A stretch of DNA of 9,098 nucleotides from Scatosoma sp045128175 (GCA_045128175.1 JBGVRF010000040.1:1-9098); one strand, 5' to 3'. Counted from the first letter of the stretch, positions 1 through 6,958 are shown. The notes: generated by a model from the letters alone, not told the origin. Numbers and translations: made by a program.

Positions 1-1
1 C

Positions 2-1072
2 AATTTGCAAGTGATTGAAAATTACGGCATTAATTTGAGACCATTGATGGTGTTTGCGCTCGGGGAATACGGAAACGACTCTTGCGCCGCATTCCAAATT
101 TCCGACGTGTACGGTGGGGAGAGCGACTTCGAAAAGAACGATCTGCTTGCGAAGATGACGAAGGCAATCACCGTCATTCAGTTGAAAGTGGAAAACGAAC
201 TGATAAAGCGGCACGCAGAGTTCGGTATGGATGATCGTATCTTATACCCGTCGTGCGAGCTGACGGAAAAAGAGCGGGCGTTAATTGATTTACTTACCGC
301 CGAGTTTAAAAACAACAAGCGCTTGAAAGGGCACGTCGATTTTCTGCTGAAAAAAGGAAGCATGTATAAGACGTTCAACGGAAATCTGCTTATGCATGGG
401 TGCGTGCCGACTGAGAAAAACGGAGAGTTTTCCGCCGTTACGGTGGGGGACAAAACGTACAGAGGCAAGGCTTTATACGACAGACTGGACTCGCTTGTCC
501 GTGCGGCGGCGGGTGGTGACAGATATTCCCGCGATTTCATGTGGTATCTTTGGTGCGGTAAAAAATCGCCGTTATACGGACGGGATAAAATGTGCGTATA
601 CACCAAGTATTTCCGTGGCTTTTCCGAAAAGGAAAACAAGGATCCTTATTACGAATACATCAAGGACGAGACGTTTTGTCTGAAGGTGCTTGCCGAGTTC
701 GGCTTGAGTGGGAAATATTCGGTGATAGTCAACGGGCATATGCCCGTTAAGGTGAAGGACGGGGAAACGCCGGAGAGCGGAAATTGCCGCCATATCACGA
801 TTGACGGCGGCTTGTCCAAGGCATATCATAAAAAGACGGGGATTGGCGGATACACGCTCATCAACAATTCGGAAGGACTGTATCTCGTCAGCCATGCGCC
901 CGAATTTTCGCGGGCCGAGGTGCTGGAGCATTACGCCGATTTGAAAAGCGAAGTACGGCAGTTAGTCAGTTATGAAAAACGTATTCTCGTCAAGCAAACG
1001 GATAAGGGCGCGGCGATACGGCAACAAATCGAAGTGCTCAAACGTATGCTGACGGAATATTACGGCGTTTAA
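2..1072 (+). CDS. fbp: Fructose-1,6-bisphosphatase class III, C-terminal part (partial at left edge)
   Basis: Hydrolyses fructose 1,6-bisphosphate to fructose 6-phosphate in gluconeogenesis; cytosolic, metal-dependent. The frame is open to the window edge, and the first possible start (TTG at 5) has no ribosome binding site, so it is probably an internal Leu codon. About 356 residues are visible; the family is usually about 640-670 residues, so roughly the first 300, with most metal-binding motifs of the calcineurin-like phosphatase fold, lie outside. Family blocks seen, numbering from the TTG: KMTKAITVIQLKVE (50-63), MDDRIL (75-80), NLLMHGCVPT (127-136), a YSRDFMWYLWCGK block followed by SPLYGRDKM, then NGHMPVKVKDGE and IDGGLSKAYHKKTGIGGYTL near the C terminus. 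It ends TAA at 1070-1072. It precedes the rimP promoter and is probably a separate transcription unit. No typical intrinsic terminator follows it. Identity is confident; activity cannot be judged without the N-terminal half. Confidence 0.95.
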   Translation, partial: NLQVIENYGINLRPLMVFALGEYGNDSCAAFQISDVYGGESDFEKNDLLAKMTKAITVIQLKVENELIKRHAEFGMDDRILYPSCELTEKERALIDLLTAEFKNNKRLKGHVDFLLKKGSMYKTFNGNLLMHGCVPTEKNGEFSAVTVGDKTYRGKALYDRLDSLVRAAAGGDRYSRDFMWYLWCGKKSPLYGRDKMCVYTKYFRGFSEKENKDPYYEYIKDETFCLKVLAEFGLSGKYSVIVNGHMPVKVKDGETPESGNCRHITIDGGLSKAYHKKTGIGGYTLINNSEGLYLVSHAPEFSRAEVLEHYADLKSEVRQLVSYEKRILVKQTDKGAAIRQQIEVLKRMLTEYYGV

Positions 1073-1117
1073 ATACAAAAGCGAAAGAAAAAAATCGGGA
1101 AAAGCCGTGTAAAACGT

Positions 1118-1146
1118 TTGCTTTTTTCGGATAATAATGGTATAAT
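1118..1146 (+). promoter_or_regulatory. Sigma-A type promoter with extended -10 for the rimP-nusA operon
   Basis: A perfect -10 TATAAT (1141-1146) is preceded by TGG (1138-1140), giving the extended -10 TGnTATAAT. A weak -35, TTGCTT (1118-1123), sits exactly 17 bases upstream. Transcription should start near 1152-1154, leaving a leader of about 90 bases before rimP. This is the only well-formed promoter I see ahead of the operon. The element strengths are read directly from the sequence; the start site is inferred. Confidence 0.8.
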
Positions 1147-1174
1147 AAAGATACTTAATAGTTCGGTAATGAGT

Positions 1175-1227
1175 ATTGAGAGTGGTTCGCCACTCTCAAT
1201 CTTGCTGTAAGGGGCAAAAACTTGCCC
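1175..1227 (+). promoter_or_regulatory. Two-hairpin 5' leader of the rimP operon
   Basis: Hairpin 1 (1175-1200) has an 11-bp perfect stem, ATTGAGAGTGG paired with CCACTCTCAAT, and a TTCG loop. Hairpin 2 (1212-1227) has a 6-bp perfect stem, GGGCAA/TTGCCC, with loop AAAC, and ends 6 bases before the AAGGAG ribosome binding site (1234-1239). Neither is followed by a T-run, so they are not ordinary terminators. TTGC at 1202-1205 could alternatively pair with GCAA at 1214-1217, which would break hairpin 2. The location fits an mRNA leader controlling rimP translation or operon read-through; NusA autoregulation of its operon is established in E. coli, but the mechanism here is unknown. Confidence 0.55.
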
Positions 1228-1243
1228 GATTTTAAGGAGAAAC

Positions 1244-1717
1244 ATGAAAATAAAATCCGTAGAAGAAATTCAAAACGCGTTGCAACCGATTGCGAACGAA
1301 ATGCAGATTGAAATCGTCGAAGTGGAATTCAAACAGGGCAAAGCACCCGCGTTGACCGTGTATATAGACGTGGAGGGAGGCGTGGATTTGAATACGTGCG
1401 AAAAATTCCACCGCGTTATCGATTCCGTTTTGGACGATGTAGATCCCACGTTTGGGCAGCCGTACACGCTCAACGTTTCCAGCCCCGGGCTGGACAGACC
1501 GCTCAAAACAGCGCGGGATTTTAGCAAGTGTATGGGCGAGAAGGTGGAAGTCAAACTGTTTGCCCCGCTCAAAGGCAAGAAATTTTTCGAAGCGACGCTT
1601 GTAGGGTATGACGGGAATTGTGTCGAATTGCAAGATAAAAAAGAAACGTTGAAGTTGGAAATCGCAAAAATAGCGAAAATATGTCGGGCAATCGATTTCG
1701 ATGGGATTGACGAATAA
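1244..1717 (+). CDS. rimP: Ribosome maturation factor RimP
   Basis: RimP assists late assembly of the 30S ribosomal subunit, near S12 and the central pseudoknot. The product has 157 residues, normal for the family. An N-terminal alpha/beta domain (about 1-87) ends in the family signature LNVSSPGLDRPL (76-87), followed by the Sm-like C-terminal domain (about 90-155) with a short beta-rich GYDGNCVELQ segment. The ATG start has AAGGAG at 1234-1239. It is the first gene of the operon; a 56-base A/T-rich gap separates it from nusA, which has its own AGGAG site. The order rimP-nusA-ylxR-ylxQ-infB is the standard Firmicutes arrangement and supports the call. Confidence 0.95.
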   Translation: MKIKSVEEIQNALQPIANEMQIEIVEVEFKQGKAPALTVYIDVEGGVDLNTCEKFHRVIDSVLDDVDPTFGQPYTLNVSSPGLDRPLKTARDFSKCMGEKVEVKLFAPLKGKKFFEATLVGYDGNCVELQDKKETLKLEIAKIAKICRAIDFDGIDE

Positions 1718-1773
1718 ATATAAAAATAATCGATATAAATAAAATCACGAAATTCAACAGGAGATTTAAAATC

Positions 1774-2892
1774 ATGGAAAACAAGGAGTTTTTTGCGGCG
1801 CTTACCGATCTGGTAAGAGAAAAGGGGATCAGCGAAGAATCGTTTATAGCGACGTTGGAAAACGCGCTTGCGTCCGCGTATAAAAAACAGTTTGACGGCG
1901 GCGCAGAGATCGCGGTTTCTCTCGATGCAGAAAGGGGCACGATCGAATTTAAGGCCACTCGTTACGTCGTGGAGATCGTCGAGGATAAAGACAAGGAAAT
2001 TTCGCTTGAGGACGCGCAGGAATTAAACCCCGAATATCAAGTGGGCGATACCATTGTCAAGACTTTTGTTCCCAAAGATTTCGGACGTATTGCCGCGCAG
2101 ACTGCAAAGCAGGTCATTTTGCAAAAGCTCCACGAAGCGGAACGCGACAACACGTTCTCCGAATTTTCGGATAAGGAAGGCGAGTTGATGGAAGGCGTTA
2201 TTCGCAAGATAGACGAAAGAAACGTCTACGTTGAGCTGGGCGATAAAAAGATTGAAGGGGTCATGCCTCCGCAGGACAGAACGCCTACTGAACGCTATAA
2301 CGTCGGCGACAGATTAAAGGTGTTCGTAAAGCGCGTTAAAAACAGCGGAAAAAATTCGCAGATTGTCGTATCCCGTACGGCGCAGGGATTGGTGAAAAAG
2401 CTTTTTGAGGAACAGGTGCCCGAGATTGCACAGGGCATCGTCGAGATCAAAGAGATAGCGCGTGAACCCGGTCACCGTACAAAGATGGCGATTTTCTCCA
2501 CCGATGCGCGCGTGGATGCTGTCGGTGCTTGCGTAGGTAATCGCGGCGCGAGAGTAAACGCGGTCGTGGAAGAGCTCGGAGGCGAAAAGATAGATATCAT
2601 TCTTTGGAACGAGGATCCTTTGGCGTTTATCTATAAGGCGTTGTCGCCGGCGACGGTGCTTTCGGTCACTGCCCGTGGCGAACGCAGTGCAATGGCGATT
2701 GTGCCTGACGACAAGCTGTCTTTGGCGATCGGTAGAGACGGACAGAACGCGCGCTTAGCGGCAAGATTGACAGGTTGGAAGATCGACGTGAAGAGCGCGT
2801 CTTCGCCCGAAGCGGCTACGGTGCTTGCGGAGATGGAAGCGGAAGAAAACGGCGAATCGGTTGATGAAATCGTCGGGGAAACCGAAGAATAA
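1774..2892 (+). CDS. nusA: Transcription termination/antitermination factor NusA
   Basis: NusA binds RNA polymerase near the RNA exit channel and modulates pausing, intrinsic termination and antitermination. The product has 372 residues. Domains: polymerase-binding N-terminal domain about 1-125, with the conserved PKDFGRIAAQTAKQVILQKL block at 100-119; S1 domain about 136-201; KH1 about 203-281 with VGNRG (254-258); KH2 about 284-345 with AIGRDGQNARLA (318-329). The acidic tail (350-372) is not a pair of C-terminal AR repeats as in the roughly 495-residue E. coli protein; the short form is usual in Firmicutes. The start is ATG with AGGAG at 1759-1763, 10 bases upstream. A 162-base structured gap follows before rnpM, much longer than the other junctions of the operon. 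Confidence 0.97.
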   Translation: MENKEFFAALTDLVREKGISEESFIATLENALASAYKKQFDGGAEIAVSLDAERGTIEFKATRYVVEIVEDKDKEISLEDAQELNPEYQVGDTIVKTFVPKDFGRIAAQTAKQVILQKLHEAERDNTFSEFSDKEGELMEGVIRKIDERNVYVELGDKKIEGVMPPQDRTPTERYNVGDRLKVFVKRVKNSGKNSQIVVSRTAQGLVKKLFEEQVPEIAQGIVEIKEIAREPGHRTKMAIFSTDARVDAVGACVGNRGARVNAVVEELGGEKIDIILWNEDPLAFIYKALSPATVLSVTARGERSAMAIVPDDKLSLAIGRDGQNARLAARLTGWKIDVKSASSPEAATVLAEMEAEENGESVDEIVGETEE

Positions 2893-2961
2893 CGGTAAAA
2901 TGATCCATGATGTAGCCAAAAGCTTCGATTTACGGCTATTATACCCATAAAAGCGATACGG

Positions 2962-2992
2962 CTTGATGAGAAGAAAGGCTTTTCTTCTCTGA
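2962..2992 (+). promoter_or_regulatory. Kink-turn-like (box C/D-like) hairpin between nusA and rnpM
   Basis: A perfect 9-bp stem, GAGAAGAAA (2968-2976) with TTTCTTCTC (2981-2989), is closed by a GGCT loop. The bases immediately outside are TTGAT on the 5' side and TGA on the 3' side, so the hairpin reads UUGAUGA...CUGA, matching box C (RUGAUGA, with U for R) and box D (CUGA). The implied pairs are G2968-C2989, U2967-U2990, A2966-G2991 and G2965-A2992, the tandem sheared G-A core of a kink-turn, preceded by a three-base bulge C2962-U2964. The outer C-stem is not obvious: G2961 faces G2993. There is no T-run, so this is not a terminator. A regulatory role is inference, based on the downstream L7Ae-family gene ylxQ. 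Confidence 0.4.
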
Positions 2993-3014
2993 GGAATGAT
3001 AGAAAAGATCGACC

Positions 3015-3029
3015 GCAACGCGACGTTGC
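3015..3029 (+). repeat. Small hairpin upstream of rnpM
   Basis: A 6-bp perfect inverted repeat, GCAACG/CGTTGC, with a CGA loop, lies 14 bases before the AAGGAG ribosome binding site (3044-3049) of rnpM. The following bases CTATTTACTTTATT are moderately T-rich, so weak termination or attenuation is possible, but there is no continuous T-run. With the hairpin at 2968-2989 it makes the nusA-rnpM gap a structured leader. Confidence 0.35.
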
Positions 3030-3054
3030 CTATTTACTTTATTAAGGAGTCGTT

Positions 3055-3327
3055 ATGCCCAAGAAGAAAAACGTTCCCATGCGTATGTGCATAGCTTGTC
3101 GGGAGATGAAGCCAAAGCAGGAAATGACGCGTGTAGTCAGAAATGCGGACGGGGAAATATCCGCCGATCCGACGGGAAAAGCGCCCGGTAGAGGCGCATA
3201 TATATGTGGAAGCGGCGAATGTCTGAAAAAACTGACGGACAAAAAATTGTTGCATAAAGTGTTTTCGGCAAACGTCAATCCCGAAGTGTATCAGGGCGTG
3301 GAGGAGGAAGCTTTTGGGGAAAAGTAA
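3055..3327 (+). CDS. rnpM: RNase P modulator RnpM (YlxR family)
   Basis: A small basic RNA-binding protein of the YlxR family. In Bacillus subtilis the homologue has been reported to bind RNase P RNA and lower its activity, hence the name RnpM. It has 90 residues, normal for the family. Signature blocks: RMCIACREMKPKQEMTRVVR (10-29) with Cys12 and Cys15, DPTGKAPGRGAYIC (38-51) with Cys51, then Cys56 and a basic helix KKLTDKKLLHKVF. The ATG start has AAGGAG at 3044-3049, five bases upstream. Its last 14 bases overlap ylxQ, and its own end carries the ylxQ ribosome binding site, so the two genes are probably translationally coupled. The functional statement comes from family knowledge. Confidence 0.92.
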   Translation: MPKKKNVPMRMCIACREMKPKQEMTRVVRNADGEISADPTGKAPGRGAYICGSGECLKKLTDKKLLHKVFSANVNPEVYQGVEEEAFGEK

Positions 3328-3646
3328 AATCGAAACCTATTTGGGGTTTTGTATCCGTTCGCGAAAGCTCCTGTTCGGCGTGGATAACGTGGAAAAACAG
3401 AAAAAGGGCGTACGTCTGATCCTTTCTGACGGCGCGCTCGGCGAAAATTCCTTTAAGCTCTTGCTTAAAGCGAAGGAAAAATTTGCCTGTCCGTTAGTAA
3501 AGACAGACGAGGGCGTTTTGGGAGAATATTTACACCGCCCTGCCGTTAAGGCAGTGGCCGTTACGGATGAACATCTTGCTGCGGCGATACTCTCCGTTTT
3601 GGACAGCGAACCGCAATTCAAATTATATTCGGGAGGAAACAACTGA
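3314..3646 (+). CDS. ylxQ: YlxQ, L7Ae-family (eL8-like) kink-turn RNA-binding protein
   Basis: A 110-residue member of the L7Ae/L30e/YbxF family. B. subtilis YlxQ and YbxF bind kink-turn RNAs, but YlxQ's cellular role is unsettled. Family blocks: LGFCIRSRKLLFG (10-22), GVRLILSDGALGENS (32-46), CPLVKTDEGVLGEYL (59-73) and KAVAVTDEHLAAAIL (79-93). The start is TTG at 3314-3316, chosen because AGGAGG (3302-3307) lies six bases upstream and the family block begins close to the N terminus; no ATG fits. It overlaps rnpM by 14 bases and ends four bases before infB. A kink-turn-like hairpin lies upstream of rnpM at 2962-2992, which may be relevant to autoregulation. Confidence 0.9.
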   Translation: MGKSKIETYLGFCIRSRKLLFGVDNVEKQKKGVRLILSDGALGENSFKLLLKAKEKFACPLVKTDEGVLGEYLHRPAVKAVAVTDEHLAAAILSVLDSEPQFKLYSGGNN

Positions 3647-3650
3647 ACCT

Positions 3651-6491
3651 ATGGCAAAAAAATACGAGAATGTGGAGAAGATTTTAGGACTTTTGGACGA
3701 TAAGCAGCTGGGAGGCTTGCAGAAACGTCTTTCATCCACAGAAAGAAACCTTTCGGAAATTTTAAAGAAACTTTCCGTTCTGGAAGCTGAAAAGGCGGAA
3801 CGCGATGCAGCGGAAGCAGCCGTAAAGGCAGAAGAAGAACTCCGCGCGGCGCAGGAAGCTGAGAAGGCGGAAAAAACAGAACCGATCGTTCCCGAAAAGG
3901 AGGAGAAAAAGGCGGCGGTTGAAGCGCCTTCCGAACCGGTAGCGGCAGAGCCCGCGCCCGAAAAACCGAAAAAGGCAACGAAGAAAAAGGAGCCCGAAAA
4001 GCCCATAGAGGCGGTGCCTGTCGAGGTGGAAACCAAGCAGGAAGAAAAACCTATGGAAAAGGTTGCCGTAAAAGCGGAAGAAAAGACGGAAGAGAAGGCG
4101 GAAAAAACCGTCGAAAAAGAGCCTGAAAAGGCAGAATCGAAACAGGAAAAGCCGAAGAAGGGAGCAAGCGCGGAGGTGAAGCCTGCAAAGCAGCCTGAAA
4201 AGGTAGCGGAAAAGCCCGTCGAAAAACCGGTGGAAAAGACGGAACAGAGAATGTTTGCGCCCAAAACGGAAACGCGTCCCGCAGCGCCCAGAGCGCCCAG
4301 ATATTTCAGAAATGGTCAGGAACAGGGCGTATATGTGGCGAAACCGGGCGTAGATCTTACTTCGAATTCGTCTTCGGGTCCTTCCGGCTCGACTTACCGA
4401 CCCAGACCCCAAGGGGACAGACCTCCCCGTCCTCAAGGGGATAGACCGTTTAACGGCAATAGATCCGCACAGGGCGGAACGGGTGTAAGACCCTCTCGGC
4501 CTATGGGCGGTGCACCGATTTCGGCGCCGATTACGCCGAGCAGAGATACAAAGTCCTTCTCCGCTCCTGCAAAGAAAAAGACGTTCGAAAAGACGTACAG
4601 TGAAAAAAAACCTCTGTCCAAGCGTACGCTTGTCAAACAGCAAGGTATGACGGTGGAGGATTTCGACGAAGATAAGAGCGGTTACAGAAAGATGCGCTCG
4701 CCCAAGAAGCAAAAGCGTCAGGAGATGCCTACGGTCAAGATCGAACACGCAGTCGTTACGACGCAGGATATTCCTTTGAAAGTCCTTTCCGAGAAGCTCG
4801 GTGTATCCGCGGTAGAGATCACCAAGCGCTTGTTTAAAGAGGGGATCATGAAAGGGATCAACGATTCCATCGATTATGAAAATGCGGCGCTCATGGCGGC
4901 GGATATGGGGATTGATCTTGAATACAAGCCCGAAAAGACTGCGGAGGAAGTGCTAATGGATACCACTTCGCAAGAAGACGAAAGCAAGCTGGTTACACGC
5001 GCGCCTGTCGTTACGGTAATGGGCCATGTCGACCACGGTAAGACGTCCTTGCTCGACGCGATCCGTTCTACGTCGGTCACGAGCGGTGAAGCGGGCGGCA
5101 TCACGCAGAGTATCGGTGCGTACACGGTCACGGCGAAGGGAAAACAGATCACCTTCATCGATACGCCCGGCCATGCGGCGTTTACGGCGATGCGTGCGCG
5201 CGGTGCGCAGGTAACGGATATCGTTATCCTTGTCGTTGCGGCGGACGACGGTATCATGCCCCAAACGGTGGAAGCGATCAACCACGCGAAGGCAGCAAAC
5301 GTTCCTATCATTGTCGCCATGAACAAAATGGATAAATATGAGATCAATCCCGATCGAGTAAAGCAGCAGCTGATCGAACATGAACTCGTTCCCGAAGAAT
5401 GGGGCGGCGACACGATGATCGTGCCCGTTTCCGCAAAAACGGGTATGGGTATCGACGATCTGCTCGATTCGGTCAATCTTGTTGCGGAAATGCAAGAGCT
5501 TAAAGCCAACCCCGATCGTCAGGCGAAAGGTACGATCATCGAAGCGAAGCTTGATAAAGGCAAAGGTCCTGTTGCAAGTATCATCGTTCAAACGGGTACG
5601 CTTAAAACGGGCGACAATATCTTGTCCGGTACGACCATGGGCCGTGTCCGCGCGATGTTCGACGACAAGGGCAGAGCGGTCAAGAGCGCAGGGCCTTCGA
5701 TGGCAGTTTCCATTCTCGGTTTTGAAGACGTTCCCAACGCAGGCGATTCAATCATGGCGGTCGATCAGGCGTTGATGAAGCAGGTACAGGAAGAAAGAAA
5801 GAACCGCGAGCGTGAAAGCATGATCAAAGAGCAGAGCCGCGTTTCCCTCGACGATATATTCGCGCAAGTGGAAGAGGGCAAGATCAAAACGCTCAATCTT
5901 ATTGTCAAGGGCGACGTTCAAGGTAGCGTAGAGGCTGTCAAGCAGTCGCTTGAGAAGCTTTCCAATGAAGAAGTACGCGTGAAGGTCATTCACTCGGCGG
6001 CGGGCGCGATCAACGAAGGGGACGTCATGCTCGCCGACAGCGCGAACGCGATCATCATCGGCTTTAACGTCCGTCCGGATACGAAGGCGAAGAAGCTTGC
6101 GGAGCAGTCGAAAGTAGACGTAAGAAGCTATCGTATCATTTACGAGCTCATTGACGATATGCAGGCGGCACTCAAAGGTATGCTTGCGCCTAAGCTCAAA
6201 GAAACGCTCACGGGTAAATGTGAAGTGCGTCAAACGTTCAATATCACGGGCGTGGGTACGGTTGCAGGCTGTTACGTTTTGGACGGCAAGATCGTCCGTG
6301 GTGGCAAACTTCGTATCTATCGTGAGGATATCATGATCTGCGAAGGCGGCGTCAAGCAGTTAAAACGTTTCAAGGACGACGTGAAAGAGGTCAATTACGG
6401 CTACGAATGCGGTTGCGCGATCGAGGGCTTTAACGAGATCCGCATCGGCGATATCATCGAATGTTACGTTACGGAGGAGATCAAAGCGTAA
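3651..6491 (+). CDS. infB: Translation initiation factor IF-2
   Basis: A GTPase that places fMet-tRNA on the 30S subunit and promotes 50S joining. The product has 946 residues from the ATG at 3651, which begins four bases after the ylxQ stop. GGAGG at 3632-3636 is 14 bases upstream, rather far, so coupling to ylxQ is likely. Residues 1-75 are predicted helix/coiled coil; about 60-215 is Lys/Glu/Pro/Ala-rich; about 220-350 is Arg/Pro/Gly-rich and disordered. One IF2_N domain spans about 372-430. The GTPase domain shows GHVDHGKT (458-465), GGIT (482-485), DTPGH (504-508), NKMD (558-561) and SAK (594-596). Then come domain II (about 625-705), domain III (from about 747, LNLIVKGDVQG) and the fMet-tRNA-binding domain IV (about 840-946) with YECGC (918-922). 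Upstream in-frame codons from 3567 fall inside ylxQ and are not used. I see no copy of the extra N-terminal IF2_N module found at the extreme N terminus of many IF2 proteins. Confidence 0.97.
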   Translation: MAKKYENVEKILGLLDDKQLGGLQKRLSSTERNLSEILKKLSVLEAEKAERDAAEAAVKAEEELRAAQEAEKAEKTEPIVPEKEEKKAAVEAPSEPVAAEPAPEKPKKATKKKEPEKPIEAVPVEVETKQEEKPMEKVAVKAEEKTEEKAEKTVEKEPEKAESKQEKPKKGASAEVKPAKQPEKVAEKPVEKPVEKTEQRMFAPKTETRPAAPRAPRYFRNGQEQGVYVAKPGVDLTSNSSSGPSGSTYRPRPQGDRPPRPQGDRPFNGNRSAQGGTGVRPSRPMGGAPISAPITPSRDTKSFSAPAKKKTFEKTYSEKKPLSKRTLVKQQGMTVEDFDEDKSGYRKMRSPKKQKRQEMPTVKIEHAVVTTQDIPLKVLSEKLGVSAVEITKRLFKEGIMKGINDSIDYENAALMAADMGIDLEYKPEKTAEEVLMDTTSQEDESKLVTRAPVVTVMGHVDHGKTSLLDAIRSTSVTSGEAGGITQSIGAYTVTAKGKQITFIDTPGHAAFTAMRARGAQVTDIVILVVAADDGIMPQTVEAINHAKAANVPIIVAMNKMDKYEINPDRVKQQLIEHELVPEEWGGDTMIVPVSAKTGMGIDDLLDSVNLVAEMQELKANPDRQAKGTIIEAKLDKGKGPVASIIVQTGTLKTGDNILSGTTMGRVRAMFDDKGRAVKSAGPSMAVSILGFEDVPNAGDSIMAVDQALMKQVQEERKNRERESMIKEQSRVSLDDIFAQVEEGKIKTLNLIVKGDVQGSVEAVKQSLEKLSNEEVRVKVIHSAAGAINEGDVMLADSANAIIIGFNVRPDTKAKKLAEQSKVDVRSYRIIYELIDDMQAALKGMLAPKLKETLTGKCEVRQTFNITGVGTVAGCYVLDGKIVRGGKLRIYREDIMICEGGVKQLKRFKDDVKEVNYGYECGCAIEGFNEIRIGDIIECYVTEEIKA
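4404..4451 (+). repeat. Tandem 24-base repeat inside infB (RPQGDRPP/RPQGDRPF)
   Basis: Two adjacent 24-base units (4404-4427 and 4428-4451) encode RPQGDRPP and RPQGDRPF in the disordered Arg/Pro/Gly linker of IF2. The DNA copies differ at several third positions (for example GAC/GAT, CCT/CCG), so the duplication is not very recent or selection acts at the protein level. Such linker repeats are expected to vary in copy number between strains. Confidence 0.7.
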
Positions 6492-6877
6492 TGAAAGTTT
6501 CGAGAACTTCGAGATTAAACGGCGAATATCAGAAAGAGATCAGCGTTATCATCCGTCGGCTGAAGGATAAAGCTCCCGATTTTAAGGGACTGGTATCCGT
6601 TACGGAAGCGGACGTGGCGCCGGATCTGAAAACGGCGATCGTTTACGTCAGTATCTACGGCGCGGGAGCGGACGCGGATACCAAGCGTACTTTTGAAATT
6701 TTACAGGAAAACGCAGGGTTTATCCGTCACGAGCTGGCGCAGGTGATGCACACGCGTACCGTGCCTACGCTTACTTTTCGCATGGACGGTAGCATGGTAT
6801 ACGGTGCGAAGATGGATGAATTGTTTAAAACCATTACCTATTCGACACCGGCGGACAAAACGGACGACGAAGAGTAA
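6491..6877 (+). CDS. rbfA: 30S ribosome-binding factor RbfA
   Basis: RbfA binds the immature 30S subunit and aids 16S rRNA 5'-end maturation, also in cold adaptation. The product has 128 residues, normal length, with a single KH-like domain. Blocks: MKVSRTSRLNGEYQKEISVII (start), VSVTEADVAPDLKTAIVYVS, and the helix-strand AGFIRHELAQVMHTRTVPTL followed by TFRMD. The ATG start at 6491 shares one base with the infB stop (TAATG), with GGAGG at 6473-6477 upstream, so termination-reinitiation coupling is expected. A longer reading from 6461 would only add residues from inside infB and is rejected. The tail PADKTDDEE is short and acidic. Confidence 0.95.
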   Translation: MKVSRTSRLNGEYQKEISVIIRRLKDKAPDFKGLVSVTEADVAPDLKTAIVYVSIYGAGADADTKRTFEILQENAGFIRHELAQVMHTRTVPTLTFRMDGSMVYGAKMDELFKTITYSTPADKTDDEE

Positions 6878-6909
6878 AAAAGCGAAAATTTTTTGTTTAC
6901 GAAAAAGAG

Positions 6910-6938
6910 AATGCGTTGCGGTTTTTCTGCAACGCATT
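6910..6938 (+). repeat. 10-bp hairpin between rbfA and nrnA
   Basis: AATGCGTTGC (6910-6919) pairs perfectly with GCAACGCATT (6929-6938) around a nine-base T-rich loop, with a possible extra G6909-T6939 pair. It lies 10 bases before the AGGAGG site of nrnA. Only TTT follows, so it is at best a weak terminator; it may act as an attenuator, processing site or mRNA stabiliser separating nrnA from the ribosomal genes. Confidence 0.5.
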
Positions 6939-6958
6939 TACTGAATATAGGAGGAAAT

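Noticed and set aside
731..748. Perfect 18-base palindrome AACGGGCATATGCCCGTT
   Set aside because: It lies within fbp and encodes the conserved NGHMPV block, so protein constraint explains most of it; no operator context.
1096..1129. Possible stem between CGGGAAAAGC and GCTTTTTTCG as an fbp terminator
   Set aside because: It needs two G-T pairs and a 14-base loop, has its T-run inside the arm, and overlaps the -35 region; not convincing.
1707..1740. TTGACG at the end of rimP as an internal promoter for nusA
   Set aside because: Good -35 likeness, but the candidate -10 TATAAA (1734-1739) is 21 bases away and no better one lies at 16-18.
2900..2950. A 16-codon ATG reading frame in the nusA-rnpM gap
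   Set aside because: No ribosome binding site and too short; not supported as a leader peptide.
3623..4748. Long minus-strand open frames opposite the infB N-terminal region (213 and 328 codons)
   Set aside because: They are by-products of the Lys/Glu/Ala-rich, low-complexity coding of IF2; translations are Ser/Phe- or Arg/Leu-rich without any family motif.
4874..5591. Two minus-strand open frames of about 210 codons opposite the IF2 GTPase domain
   Set aside because: They lie opposite highly conserved IF2 coding sequence and show no recognisable motifs or ribosome binding sites.
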